A stretch of 64,000 nucleotides of DNA from Gari tellinella (GCA_922989275.2 OV277868.1:20518291-20582290); one strand, 5' to 3'; shown: positions 55,146 through 64,000, counted from the first letter of the stretch. Notes: generated by a model from the sequence alone, not told the origin. A program made the numbers and translations.

Positions 55146-55393
55146 TACAGTGGCGAAGAAATTATTCTTTCCCAATAAACGCGTTTACGCTAAAACTATT
55201 ATTTCCATTGCAAACAGTTTGGAGCCAGGTCAGACGCCGGGTCTCCTGGCGTCTGATTAGGCTCCAAACTGTTTACCATTCAGATGAACATGAATAATCA
55301 GAATTGTCGAAAAGTGTCAACGTTTTTTGTTTTTGTTTTTAAATGCATTTCTATTGCATTTGAACGGGAAAGTATAACGTCGTTTCCTCTGTA
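55146..55393 (+). mobile_element. Family A MITE
   Basis: TACAGTGGCGAAGAAATT, hairpin AGGTCAGACGCCGGG facing CCTGGCGTCTGATTAGGC, weak right end CGTCGTTTCCTCTGTA. Confidence 0.82.
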
Positions 55394-55590
55394 AAACTGG
55401 AAATAGACAAACCCCCCAGCAGACAAATTTGTTTTAATCGATCACACAACAAGAGATGAAATGAAAACGTCATACAGGAGTTTATGTTTTATACAGGACA
55501 AAAGAAATTCAGAAAGCATTTCTTATGTTTTGAACTTACAGCTACTTTTGTTTCAGGAATTTTATCTTTCAGATTCGAGTGGACAGTAAA

Positions 55591-55850
55591 TACAGTGGAG
55601 AAAACGTTATTCTTTACCGTTTTTAAAACGCAAACGAAACGCAAACGCATTGTACTAAAATGCATAAAATGACAATATTTTTTGACAAATCTGAATGTTG
55701 ATTTTAACCTGGGTGGCAAATAGTTTGGAGCCTGATCAGAGCCCGGGTTACCCGGCGTCTGATCTGGTTCCTAATTGTTTTCAAATTTTGGAAATAATAG
55801 ATTAAGCGTAAACGCGTTTATTGGGAAAGAATAACGTTTACTCAACTGTA
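55591..55850 (-). mobile_element. Family A MITE
   Basis: TACAGTGGAGAAAACG and ACGTTTACTCAACTGTA. Hairpin CCTGATCAGAGCCCGGG facing CCCGGCGTCTGATCTGG. Confidence 0.88.
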
Positions 55851-55863
55851 TAAGGTTTGATTG

Positions 55864-56116
55864 TACAGTGGAGAAAACGTTTTTCTTTCCCGCTTAAACG
55901 CAAACGAAACGCAAACGCAAACCGCTAAAATGTAAGAAATTACCATTTTTTGACTATTCTAATTATTGCTTTTTTATCTGAGTGACAAACAGTATGGAGC
56001 CTGATTAGACACCGGGTAACCCGGCGTCCTATCAGGCTCCATACTGTTTGCAGCGGAAAATAATAGATTCATCATAAACGCATTTATTCGGAAAGCATAA
56101 CTTTTTCTCTACTGCA
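55864..56116 (-). mobile_element. Family A MITE between 16-bp spacer repeats
   Basis: TACAGTGGAGAAAACG and CTTTTTCTCTACTGCA. Hairpin CCTGATTAGACACCGGG facing CCCGGCGTCCTATCAGG, where GATTAG and CTATC show partly matched change. Confidence 0.86.
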
Positions 56117-56134
56117 TGTATACAGGTTTGGTTG

Positions 56135-56375
56135 TACTGTGGAGAAAACGTTATTCTTTCCGAAATAATGCGTTTACGCTAGAACTATTATTTCTATTGC
56201 AACCAGTTTGGAGCCAGATCAGACGCCGTCTGATCAGGCTTCAAACTGTTTGCCACTAAAATAAAGATGAATTGTCAGAACTGTCCAAAAGCGCTGTATT
56301 TTCCTACATTTAAGCGTTTTGCCTTTGCGTTCCGTTTGCGTTTAAACGGGAAAGAAGAACGTTTTCTCCACTGTA
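56135..56375 (+). mobile_element. Family A MITE, hairpin tip deleted
   Basis: TACTGTGGAGAAAACG and CGTTTTCTCCACTGTA. The core reads CAGATCAGACGCCGTCTGATC, lacking the 12 tip bases. Confidence 0.88.
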
Positions 56376-56543
56376 TGTTCTACATTCCCCATCTCTGCGA
56401 AGTGAACTTTACATTTTGGAAATCAGTATTTGGGGTTTCGAATAACAAAAATGTTTTTTGTAAAAACAGTAGTTTGGATCCAGATTAGACATTGAATAAC
56501 CTTGTGCATTATCAGAATCCAAACAGAATATCTTGAGGCCACA

Positions 56544-56981
56544 TACAGTGGAGAATACGTTATTCTGTCCCATTAAAACACAAACGAAATTCAATATTTT
56601 TTTGACAATTCTGACTATCTATCTTAATCTGAATGACAAACAGTTTGGAGCCTGATTCGACACCGGGTTACCTGGCGTCTGATACAGTGGAGAAAACGTT
56701 ATTCTTTCACGTTTAAACGCAAACGAAACGCAAAGCACTAAAACATAGAAAAATGCAATTTTTGACAATTCTGATAATTTATGTTTATTTGGTGGCAAAC
56801 AGTTTGGAGCCTGGTCAGACGCCGGGTAACCCGGCGTCTGATCTTGCTCCAAACTGTTTGCAATAGAATTATAGTTTTAGCGTAAACACGTTTATTGGGA
56901 AAGAATAATGTTTTCTCCACTATATAGCTCTAAACAGTGTGCAATGGAAATAATAACACGTTTATCATCTTCTCCACTGTA
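56544..56981 (-). mobile_element. Older family A MITE split by a younger one
   Basis: The left part 56544-56684 ends CTGGCGTCTGATA. The right part resumes TAGCTCTAAACAGTGTGC and ends ATCTTCTCCACTGTA at 56981. Confidence 0.87.
56683..56926 (-). mobile_element. Family A MITE nested in hairpin of another
   Basis: TACAGTGGAGAAAACG and TGTTTTCTCCACTATA. It was inserted at a TA in the right stem of the older copy. Confidence 0.9.
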
Positions 56982-57109
56982 TCAGAAGAAATTTTCAAAA
57001 TAAAAGCAGACGACATTTTGAAATGATAAGTTATTCAGCTTTCAAAACATCATGATTATCTACCAAAACTGGATATTAATGCAATCATTTCTCTCAATTT
57101 ATCATAATA

Positions 57110-57330
57110 TTTTACCCCTTCACCGTTTCAATGTCGTCTGCTTCAATACATGAATATTGTTGTCTGCAATGTCGTTTCAAAGTAAATTTAAGAAAGTATG
57201 ACTGAAGAAATTTCAAAACGAGTGTCAAATAGTTTGAATCCTGATCAGACGCCGCGTTACGCGGCGTCTGATCAGGATCGAAACTATTTGAAAACGCGTT
57301 TGTTGGCGTCATTGAGAATGAAATGGTTAA
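57110..57330. mobile_element. Family B hairpin element, complete
   Basis: TTTACCCCTTCACCG at the left, AATGTCGTCTGCTTCAATAC, TTGTTGTCTGCAATG, perfect hairpin GATCAGACGCCGCGTTACGC plus complement, and GAATGAAATGGTTAA. Confidence 0.85.
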
Positions 57331-57374
57331 TACATGTAACTTAAGTATTATAACCTTTCAAACCCTTCTTAAGT

Positions 57375-57524
57375 ATAAGTTTTATTGCGTAAACTGCAAA
57401 CAGTTTCAAGTCAGATCAGATGCTGGTTACCCGAGAAGTTGTTAAAAAGCTGTCATTTTCTACATTTTATTGCAAGTGCAGTTGTATTCACGTTTGGTTG
57501 AAATAATACGTATTCGTTACTGTA
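57375..57524 (+). mobile_element. Family A MITE, decayed
   Basis: AACTGCAAACAGTTTCAAG, AGATCAGATGCTGG, TCATTTTCTACATTTTATTG and the end TATTCGTTACTGTA. The right stem is deleted. Confidence 0.65.
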
Positions 57525-57784
57525 ACACAGGAACTTGACACATTTTTTATTTTTTTTTAAAAACTTTTACTACATGTATCTATGCCATATCATAGAAAAT
57601 TCTCTACTATACGGTAGATCTAGATAGTAAAGTACATGTATATCAAAATGTGCCAATTACATGTACATGTGCACTGTAAATAATGTCTATTTTAAACTGT
57701 TCGTATAAACAACTTGTAAAAATCAAGTTTATGTATTTTGAAATTAAATGCGAAATAGTTTATAATACAAGTTCTTTTCTCTAA

Positions 57785-58026
57785 AACAGCGGAGAAGAAG
57801 TTATTCTTTCGCAATAAACGCTTTTACATATACGCTAAAACTATTATTTCCATTGCAAATAGTTTGGAGCAAGATCTACATGTAATCAGGCTCCAAACGG
57901 TTTGCCACTCAGATTAAAATAAATCGTTAGAATTAAAAGAAAACGTCATTTTTATACTTTTTAGTGCGTTGCGTTTGCGTTTCGTTTGCGTTTAAACGGG
58001 AAAGAACCTCGTCTTCTCCAGTGTTT
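57785..58026 (+). mobile_element. Family A MITE with TACATGTA in place of hairpin
   Basis: AACAGCGGAGAAGAAG at the left. The core reads GCAAGATCTACATGTAATC then AGGCTCC, with the whole hairpin tip missing. Right end GTCTTCTCCAGTGTT. Confidence 0.82.
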
Positions 58027-58049
58027 ATCTTTAGCATGATATGGAAGGC

Positions 58050-58250
58050 GATGTTGGAGAAGATAGTTTTTCCCGTCTAAACAACACTAACACAAAGGTA
58101 ATTGAACAAAATACAGATAATGATGATGTTTTGAAAAAGTTGACCACGTGTTTTATTGTCAGCAGCAAAGAGTTTGGAGCCTGACCAGACGCCTAGTTAT
58201 CCCGCGTCTAATCAGACTCAAAACTGTTTGCAATAGAATTTAAGTGTTTT
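58050..58250 (-). mobile_element. Family A MITE, decayed
   Basis: GATGTTGGAGAAGATAG, CCCGTCTAAACAACAC, hairpin CCTGACCAGACGCCTAG facing CCCGCGTCTAATCAGAC. Confidence 0.65.
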
Positions 58251-58282
58251 GCTTCAAAAAATGTCCATAAGCTTCTATATCA

Positions 58283-58330
58283 AAGTAGACGTTGCGTAAC
58301 GTGGCGTCTGATCAGTTTTCAAACTCTTTA
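58283..58330. mobile_element. B-type hairpin fragment
   Basis: AGACGTTGCGTAACGTGGCG, then TCTGATCAGTTTTCAAAC. Confidence 0.45.
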
Positions 58331-58446
58331 CAAAGTCGTCTTAACTCGCCTACGACATTAAAAATGTAAAGGAAAAATATAAAAAAGAAATAAGCACATA
58401 CAACTGCATCGCTAGAGAAAAAAAGGATATTTATTATAAAAGTTAA

Positions 58447-59523
58447 AACAAGGGCCACTATGGCCCTAAATCGCTCACCTGGTAACCATGTAACCATGTA
58501 CACCGTGTGACCTAGTTTTTGACCGGACATGACCCTCATTCTAACTTGTCCTCGATTTCAATGAGACAAACATTTTGTTCAAGTTTCATGATATACATTC
58601 AATGAATTTTGTAGTCTCTAGAGTGTTAACGAGGTTTTTGGATGATTTGACCTAGTGACCTAGTTTTTGACAAGACATAAGCCACATTTGAACTTGACCT
58701 ATATTTCATTGAGGCAAACCTTTTCATCAAGTTTTATGAAGATCAAATGAAATTTGTAGCCTCTAGAGTGTTAACAAGGTTTTTCGATAATTTGACCCAG
58801 TGACCTAGTTTTTGACCGGACATGACCCACATTCGAACTTGACCTAGATTTCATTAAGGCAAACATTTTGATGAAGCTTCATGAAGATCCAATGAAATGT
58901 GTAGTCTCTAGAGTGTTAACAAGGTTTTTCGAAGATTTGACCTAGTGACCTAGTTTTTGACCAGACATGACCCACATTCAAACTTGGCCTAGATTTCATT
59001 CAGGCGATCATATTGATGAAGTTTCATGAAGATCCAATGAAATTGGTAGCCTCTAGAGTGTTAACAAGGTTTTTCGATAATTTGACCTAGTGACCTTGTT
59101 TTTAAACAGACATGACCCAGATTCAAACTTGACTTAGATGTCATTAAGGCAAACATTTTGATGAAGTTTCATAAAGATCCAATGAAATTTGTAGTCTCTA
59201 GAGTGTTAACAAGGTTTTTCGAAGATTTGACCTAGTGACCTAGTTTTTGACCGGACATGACCCACATTCAAACTTGGCCTAGATTTTATTAAGGCAATCT
59301 TATTGATGAAGTTTCATGAAGATCCAATGAAATTTGTAGCCTCTAGAGTGTTAACAAGGTTTTTCGATAAATTGACCTAGTGACCTAGATTTTAACCGGA
59401 CATGACCCACATTCAAACTTGACCTAGATTTCATTGAGGCAAACATTGTGACCAAGTTTCATCAAGATCCAATCAGATTTGAACCTGCTAGAGTGTTAAC
59501 GAACAATTGTGGACGGACGGACG

Positions 59524-59556
<33 letters not shown>

Positions 59557-59612
59557 GGACATCCAGCGATCCTAAAAGCTCACCTTGGCACTACGTGCCA
59601 GGTGAGCTAAAA
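58447..59612. mobile_element. Bivalve-type repeat with ~145-bp internal units
   Basis: GCTCACCTGG near the left and CCAGGTGAGC at the right form inverted ends, each beside a small hairpin (GGGCCACTATGGCCC; TTGGCACTACGTGCCA). Inside are about seven units of roughly 145 bp carrying GACCTAGTGACCTAGTTTTT, GACATGACCCACATTC and GAGTGTTAACAAGG. A GGAC/AGAC microsatellite is at about 59511-59560. No open coding frame. Confidence 0.85.
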
Positions 59613-59763
59613 AAGTAAGAATTGGAAGCATGCTTAAATGGTTATACTAGATTCTCTAATCAATTACAGCAAATAAAATAATTACTGCCTGTTTTTAAAA
59701 CAAAACAGTGATGAAAATATCAGAAATAAATTGAGCCATGTCTCATAACAAATACTTTCGGAC

Positions 59764-60004
59764 TAACCCTTTCAACCCTACAGTTCTCGTAGAGATAACT
59801 GATTACATAGGCAAACATTGTAGACCCTGATCAGAGGGCTCCTATAGGAGCCCTCTGATCATGGTCTGCACTGTTTGATATTTTCATTCGTGTGTGTTGT
59901 CATATCAAAGATGAAACAGTAGACTGGTTCAAAAATACCTGTACTAGAAGAGTAAAAAAGGATAATAAATACCGTCAAGATATATTTAGGGTTGAAAGGG
60001 CTAA
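59764..60004. mobile_element. Family C hairpin element, complete
   Basis: Inverted ends TAACCCTTTCAACCCTA and TAGGGTTGAAAGGGCTA. The hairpin AGACCCTGATCAGAGGGCTC, then CTATAGG and its complement, is near 59830-59872. Confidence 0.8.
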
Positions 60005-60179
60005 GCAGTCAGCTGACATAAAGATTACCCGCCACGTTGGACACATGGTGTCTGATCAAAGACTTCATTATTTGAGACGAAAGTGAAATATTTGATCGTC
60101 TCAAATTATCGACCATAACCCAATAAACCCTAGCAATGCATATAAGCACCCTTATAAATAGCGCACCTGAGAATAACAT

Positions 60180-60262
60180 AATTATGTGTCCTATGCAAAC
60201 GGTGAGAATCCAGATTAAAGGGCTCCTACGGAAGCCCTCTGATCCAGGCCTACACTGGTTGT
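60180..60262. mobile_element. Family C hairpin fragment
   Basis: TATGCAAACGGTGAGAATCC, AGGGCTCCTACGGAAGCCCT, CAGGCCTACACTGG. Confidence 0.6.
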
Positions 60263-60332
60263 AAATTTGCAATATATTGTGAAAATGAACATAAAAAGCT
60301 GAATAGTAATTATATGATGAACTTGGTCTATA

Positions 60333-60338
60333 TTTAAT
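60333..60338 (-). promoter_or_regulatory. Possible poly(A) signal ATTAAA
   Basis: ATTAAA on the reverse strand about 140 bp after the stop codon of the membrane-protein gene. Such hexamers occur often by chance in AT-rich DNA, so this is only a candidate. Confidence 0.3.
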
Positions 60339-60477
60339 TTGAAAATGTAATTTTCCACTTGCAGTTTCAAGCGTCAAAATAGTGTAAGTTATTTTGGCGT
60401 GCAACGTTTTTAACGTGACAGGTAATCTAGGTCTAAACTGATTGCGATGCCCCTCTTCTTCTTTTCTTACAAATTAC

Positions 60478-62517
60478 TCAGTTTGAAGATTCAGACGATA
60501 TTTCAGCATAGCCACTGCTTTCCAGTGACGTCAAACTCAGCGTCATGTCGTCACCTTCTGACGTCGTCTCCCTGCGAAGTATCTTTCTATCGCCATGGTT
60601 CAAACCAATTGTCTTAATTAAGTCAATGTTTTCTTTGTCTAGTTCTTGAATTACTCGCCCATTTTGAATCTTGTTGGTGCGCTTGTTGTGGCAAATATCA
60701 CAAACATGTATTCTATCACAGTTTGAAACGAGCATGTTAGACTTTCTGTCATCGTCAGAAATAATGGATACTTTACAGATTGAACAAATAGGCACGTTAT
60801 GGTTGTCCTGGCCGCTTTCATGATTTAAATCTTTCAGCATCAACGGTCGAGAAAGATGGCAGCTTCCCGAACATACAGAGACACCACTGCTGTCACTGAC
60901 GCATCTCTTGTCATCTGATTTATTGTTAGCTGTATTGCATTCCTCGTTTTTGTCTGTTATAGCAGTGTTATCTAAATCGTTATCACTAGAGTTAGGGCAG
61001 GTAATACAGCTGATAGATGGTGTATGGCACGTGACAAAAACATCGTCATTAGATCCGGAATTACACACATAATTGCTGTCCATATCGATTTCACTTGTAT
61101 TATCCCCTAGTTTCTTATCAACAGAGTTGCTTTCTCCATGGCATGATTCAAGCAATACATCGCCGTCTCTCTGATCAGCGACGCGTTCAGGCAGGCAAGA
61201 AGATGTGGTGGCAGTTTCACTAACCGTTTCGAACACTGAAGGTGCTTCATGACCCGGGTCACTGAAGTGTCTTCTTTTCCACATACTGTATCTAAATGAC
61301 TTCTCTGTCTGCACAGCAACACTAACCTTTTTCACAGAACCAGTCGAATTAGCACAACCATTTCCAGAAGTCTCTGGCTTTATTTGAACACAGAATACAT
61401 CATCCTCGCTAATAGGCGTACTGGCCTCTGACAAACACGGCCTGAAGTTAGTAGTAGTCGCGGGATGTTTGGGTTGTCCGGGAAGTCTAATTTGGCCATG
61501 TTTTAAACTGGAACGTAACATAGGCCTTTCATCAAGCCTTGGGGAAAATTCTGAAGTACTTGTGAGAGTTGATCGTTTCAATGGAGACAACGAAATTCGG
61601 TCTCGCTTCTGGCGATCTACATCACTAAAAGACACTTTGGATCTCTGTAGTTTCCTTCCCTGTTGTGAGTCACCTAGTTCGGAATAAAATGTCGATGACC
61701 GGTCATTTTCTTCGCTTGATTCCGACAGATTCCTTATTCTGTCGTCCAGAGCCGAGTCAGAATTCACACTCCCGGATATCTGGTTTCTAGGAGATTTTCT
61801 GCATGTGTCGTGTACCATGACTTTGCGTTCAGTTTGTACCGAATCTGGCATTTTCAGCGTTTTTCTTAAATATTCTCTCTTCGGTGAATCTGACCTTATA
61901 TTGTTGTTCTTTAATGATCTTACTGGGGTCGCAGTGCATTCGTTGCCATTTCGTTTTAGGAATGAACAATAGGAAGATACAGTATCGTTATAGGCTGTAG
62001 AGGAATCGGACAAAATATCTACTTGGCCGTAATCTTCGTCTCCAATTTGACAAATAGCGGCGTATTGGCTCCCTTCGTCTTTATCTCCACCGCGAGTATA
62101 AGACCGGAACCATTTACAGCACCGGATACAGAAAATAATCAGGAACACAAGAACGGCAACAGCCGGGATAATGGCAAGATTCAAACTATGATGCGAGTCA
62201 TCCTCGGGGTCATCAATCCCGGTAGTATTATGTGTCACAGTGATTTCACTTACGTTTGTAAAGTTACTATAATCTGATATGTTGTTGATTTCCGGTGAAT
62301 AAGTGGTTGTACTCACTGTGTCGGTTGTATTTGTATATATCGGACCCTGTTGTGTGTAATCTTCCCTTGGCTCAACCTTGAAGACGTTGGTGCTATCTGA
62401 ACGAGCTGTTGTAATATTGAAAGGAAGAGAATTGCTTACAATAGAGTCTGACACGATTGCCATGAAGATGAAAATGTGTATCCATGTTGATATATCCTTC
62501 CTTAACCAGCAATGCAT
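60478..62517 (-). CDS. Single-pass type I membrane protein, unknown family
   Basis: A reading frame of 679 codons plus TGA without introns, the only strong host gene here. I choose the ATG at 62517. It has G at -3, and the protein then begins MHCWLRKDISTWIHIFIFMA, a plausible signal peptide. An upstream in-frame ATG at 62550 has a poor context, and an in-frame stop lies at 62584-62586. Counting from 62517, a Ser/Thr-rich outer part of about 80 residues has six N-glycosylation sequons (NIT, NTT, NIS, NFT, NVS, NTT). A transmembrane helix follows (LNLAIIPAVAVLVFLIIF, about 113-130), then a stop-transfer CIRCCKWFR. The tail of about 540 residues is polar and Ser-rich, with basic/SP sites such as SLSPLKRS. 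Near the C-terminus CSIC, a lone Cys and CDIC could bind a metal. I do not recognise the family. A cell-surface receptor or adaptor role would be a guess. A longer spliced form cannot be excluded. Confidence 0.82.
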   Translation of the reverse strand: MHCWLRKDISTWIHIFIFMAIVSDSIVSNSLPFNITTARSDSTNVFKVEPREDYTQQGPIYTNTTDTVSTTTYSPEINNISDYSNFTNVSEITVTHNTTGIDDPEDDSHHSLNLAIIPAVAVLVFLIIFCIRCCKWFRSYTRGGDKDEGSQYAAICQIGDEDYGQVDILSDSSTAYNDTVSSYCSFLKRNGNECTATPVRSLKNNNIRSDSPKREYLRKTLKMPDSVQTERKVMVHDTCRKSPRNQISGSVNSDSALDDRIRNLSESSEENDRSSTFYSELGDSQQGRKLQRSKVSFSDVDRQKRDRISLSPLKRSTLTSTSEFSPRLDERPMLRSSLKHGQIRLPGQPKHPATTTNFRPCLSEASTPISEDDVFCVQIKPETSGNGCANSTGSVKKVSVAVQTEKSFRYSMWKRRHFSDPGHEAPSVFETVSETATTSSCLPERVADQRDGDVLLESCHGESNSVDKKLGDNTSEIDMDSNYVCNSGSNDDVFVTCHTPSISCITCPNSSDNDLDNTAITDKNEECNTANNKSDDKRCVSDSSGVSVCSGSCHLSRPLMLKDLNHESGQDNHNVPICSICKVSIISDDDRKSNMLVSNCDRIHVCDICHNKRTNKIQNGRVIQELDKENIDLIKTIGLNHGDRKILRRETTSEGDDMTLSLTSLESSGYAEISSESSN

Positions 62518-62586
62518 AACAAAGTCACAGTCAATATATCCCCAATACATAAAAATGAAAGCAGATATCAAAATCGAACTGATTCA

Positions 62587-62927
62587 CATTGTACAAACAA
62601 TTAACAAAACACGTGTATCCATATAGTATAGAGGTACCCCGTCTTTACGATCTTTACTGATCGGCTGTCATTTCTCAATATCGATCCACCATTTGAAAAT
62701 CCAATTTTTATACATGATTTACTCCGCCTTTTTACACCGATTTGTTGCCCACTTAGCGATCTGATACTCGCCCCAATATTGCTGACTGTAATCAAATCAA
62801 AATATGACAGTTTTTACGGTCCACTGATGTGAGCACTCGGGGTGAACAGGACGCAACTACATCGTGTCAATAAACACTCACGTTGGTGTTCATAAAGTTA
62901 TGATTACCTACAAAACACGTGAAAGAA
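62587..62927. other. Upstream region of the membrane-protein gene
   Basis: About 340 bp between the gene and a family A MITE. It may hold the 5' UTR and promoter of the minus-strand gene, but no TATA or initiator is convincing. No repeat core is present here. Confidence 0.4.
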
Positions 62928-63178
62928 TACAATGGTGAAAACGTTATTCTTTCCCGTTTAAACGCAAACGAAACGCAAACACATCTCAATGAAACGTAGA
63001 AAAATACAATGTTTTGACAATTCTGACGATTCATGTTTATCTTAGTGGCAAACAGTTTGGAGCCTGATCAGACGCCGGGTAACCCGGCGTCTGATCTGGC
63101 TCCAAACAGTTTGCAATGGAAATAATAGTTTTAGCGTAAACGCGTTTATTGGGAAAGAATAACGTTTTCGTCACTGTA
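62928..63178 (-). mobile_element. Family A MITE upstream of the host gene
   Basis: TACAATGGTGAAAACG and ACGTTTTCGTCACTGTA. Hairpin CCTGATCAGACGCCGGG facing CCCGGCGTCTGATCTGG. It lies about 410 bp upstream of the chosen start codon. Confidence 0.9.
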
Positions 63179-63766
63179 CTTGACCTTGTATCACGTTACT
63201 GTGTTTACTGATATAAGTTCCTTGTCATTCTACCTACATTTAAGCAAATTCATGAACGATTTCGCACACTCCTTTCCCAGTAATCTAGTCCCTTTTGTTC
63301 TCTGTTTTGCAGTCAAGCTTGTTACAAACACACACATATTTACATATCAAGTTTCCATATATCCGAATATCACAGGCTCTGACATTTAACTGATGAATAG
63401 CTAAGATTGTATGCGTTATTCCAGCGCCGCGTCAGTGCATGGTGTTTATTAAAGAGGTATTTCGCACGCCAATAAAACACTAGATTGAATAATAATGTGT
63501 CACACAGTTTAATCCGTCGGCCTGTCGTGGACATTCTTCAGTCCATACCATCTGTGACGTTCCACACCGAGAAGTAACGTACAAATAAAGCGCTTAACGA
63601 TGATCCTACCCTAAGAAAACTGTTGAACAATAACATATCGGCTTAGCCTTATAGGACAACCTAACCCGTACTATGCTACATTGTCAGATTGACTCTTCCG
63701 TTTCCTGATATAAATGAGAAGTTTACAGTTATGTTCGATGTATTTTCAATATAAATCAAAGTTTGG
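63179..63766. other. No gene recognised
   Basis: No coding frame or element end that I can support. Confidence 0.5.
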
Positions 63767-63835
63767 TAAACAGTGTAGACCCTCTTTATAGAGTTTTTGA
63801 TAGATCCTTCTGATGTGGGTCTACACTGTTTGCGA
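63767..63835. mobile_element. Family C hairpin, diverged
   Basis: TAAACAGTGTAGACCCTC, a changed tip (TTTATAGAGTTTTTGATAG) and GATGTGGGTCTACACTG. The outer stem GTGTAGACCC/GGGTCTACAC is kept while the inner stem is lost. Confidence 0.6.
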
Positions 63836-63964
63836 ATAACGGATATATCCTGTTCCAGCAAAATAAGGAATAACGAAATACATACTAAACTTGTCGTTTG
63901 CTTCAAAATTGTCGTCTTCAAAAATAACCAATATGGATATTTCACAAAACCAAATTTCAATATG

Positions 63965-64000
63965 TTTGCCTAATAGTTTGGATCCTGGTCAGACGTCGAG
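63965..64000. mobile_element. B-type hairpin cut by window end
   Basis: TTTGCCTAATAGTTTGGATC, then CTGGTCAGACGTCGAG. The right arm lies beyond the window. Confidence 0.55.

Noticed and set aside
58447..59612. CRISPR-like array because of regular ~145-bp repetition
   Set aside because: Whole units repeat with no unique spacers, and the ends and surroundings are those of an animal repeat element.
62550..62571. Upstream starts for the membrane protein at 62550 or at a TTG at 62571
   Set aside because: TTG is not a usual start in animals, and the 62550 ATG has a poor context and gives a less convincing signal peptide than 62517.
9231..63150. Many short open frames with WSQIRRRVTRRLIRLQTVC or NSLEPDQTPGNPAS peptides
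   Set aside because: They are translations of the family A and B hairpins read in different frames and recur on both strands wherever the hairpin occurs. They are not genes, though they could mislead automatic annotation.

Overview
The window looks like invertebrate nuclear DNA, most likely from a bivalve mollusc. This rests on three things: very low gene density, AT-rich sequence packed with short inverted-repeat transposons, and a ~1.15 kb 'gacctagtgacctagttttt' repeat with GCTCACCTGG ends of a kind I associate with bivalve genomes. The species cannot be fixed from sequence alone. I see only one convincing host gene, an intron-free minus-strand reading frame at about 60478-62517 for a single-pass membrane protein I do not recognise. 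There are no convincing rRNA genes, functional tRNA genes or CRISPR arrays.

Layout. 0.87-8.6 kb: a decayed, 5'-truncated Tx1/L1-like LINE on the minus strand, cut in two near its 3' coding end by a 4.1 kb element with perfect 36-bp terminal inverted repeats (TIRs). That element carries a 1.5 kb foldback element. 9-18 kb: many ~250 bp MITEs, a 530 bp TTAA-target element with a tRNA-like module, and small hairpin elements. 18.1-18.6 kb: a 22-bp CCATGG minisatellite. 20.5-21.8 kb: a 40-bp minisatellite made from a MITE end. 22-33 kb: mixed MITEs, a second TTAA/tRNA-like element, and a 1.3 kb TA-target element inserted in a ~160-bp tandem repeat. 33-58 kb: the densest MITE landscape, with nested copies, tandem duplications and composite elements. 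58.4-59.6 kb: the bivalve-type repeat with ~145-bp internal units. 60.5-62.5 kb: the host gene, with a MITE about 0.4 kb upstream of its start.

How the parts relate. The main family (A, about 55 copies or pieces) has TIRs starting TACAGTGGAGAA, a TA target duplication proved by nested copies, and a central hairpin around GATCAGACGCCGGG. Families B, C, D, E, F and K have different ends but carry the same hairpin types: a TTTGGATCC/TGATCAG type in A, B, C and K, and an AAAGCAGGTTGAAAG type in D, E and F. Stems differ between copies with matching changes on both arms. The best candidate for an undescribed system here is this set of exchangeable hairpin cores. The strong excess of the palindrome TACATGTA is a second candidate, since it has the form of a Tc1-type excision footprint.
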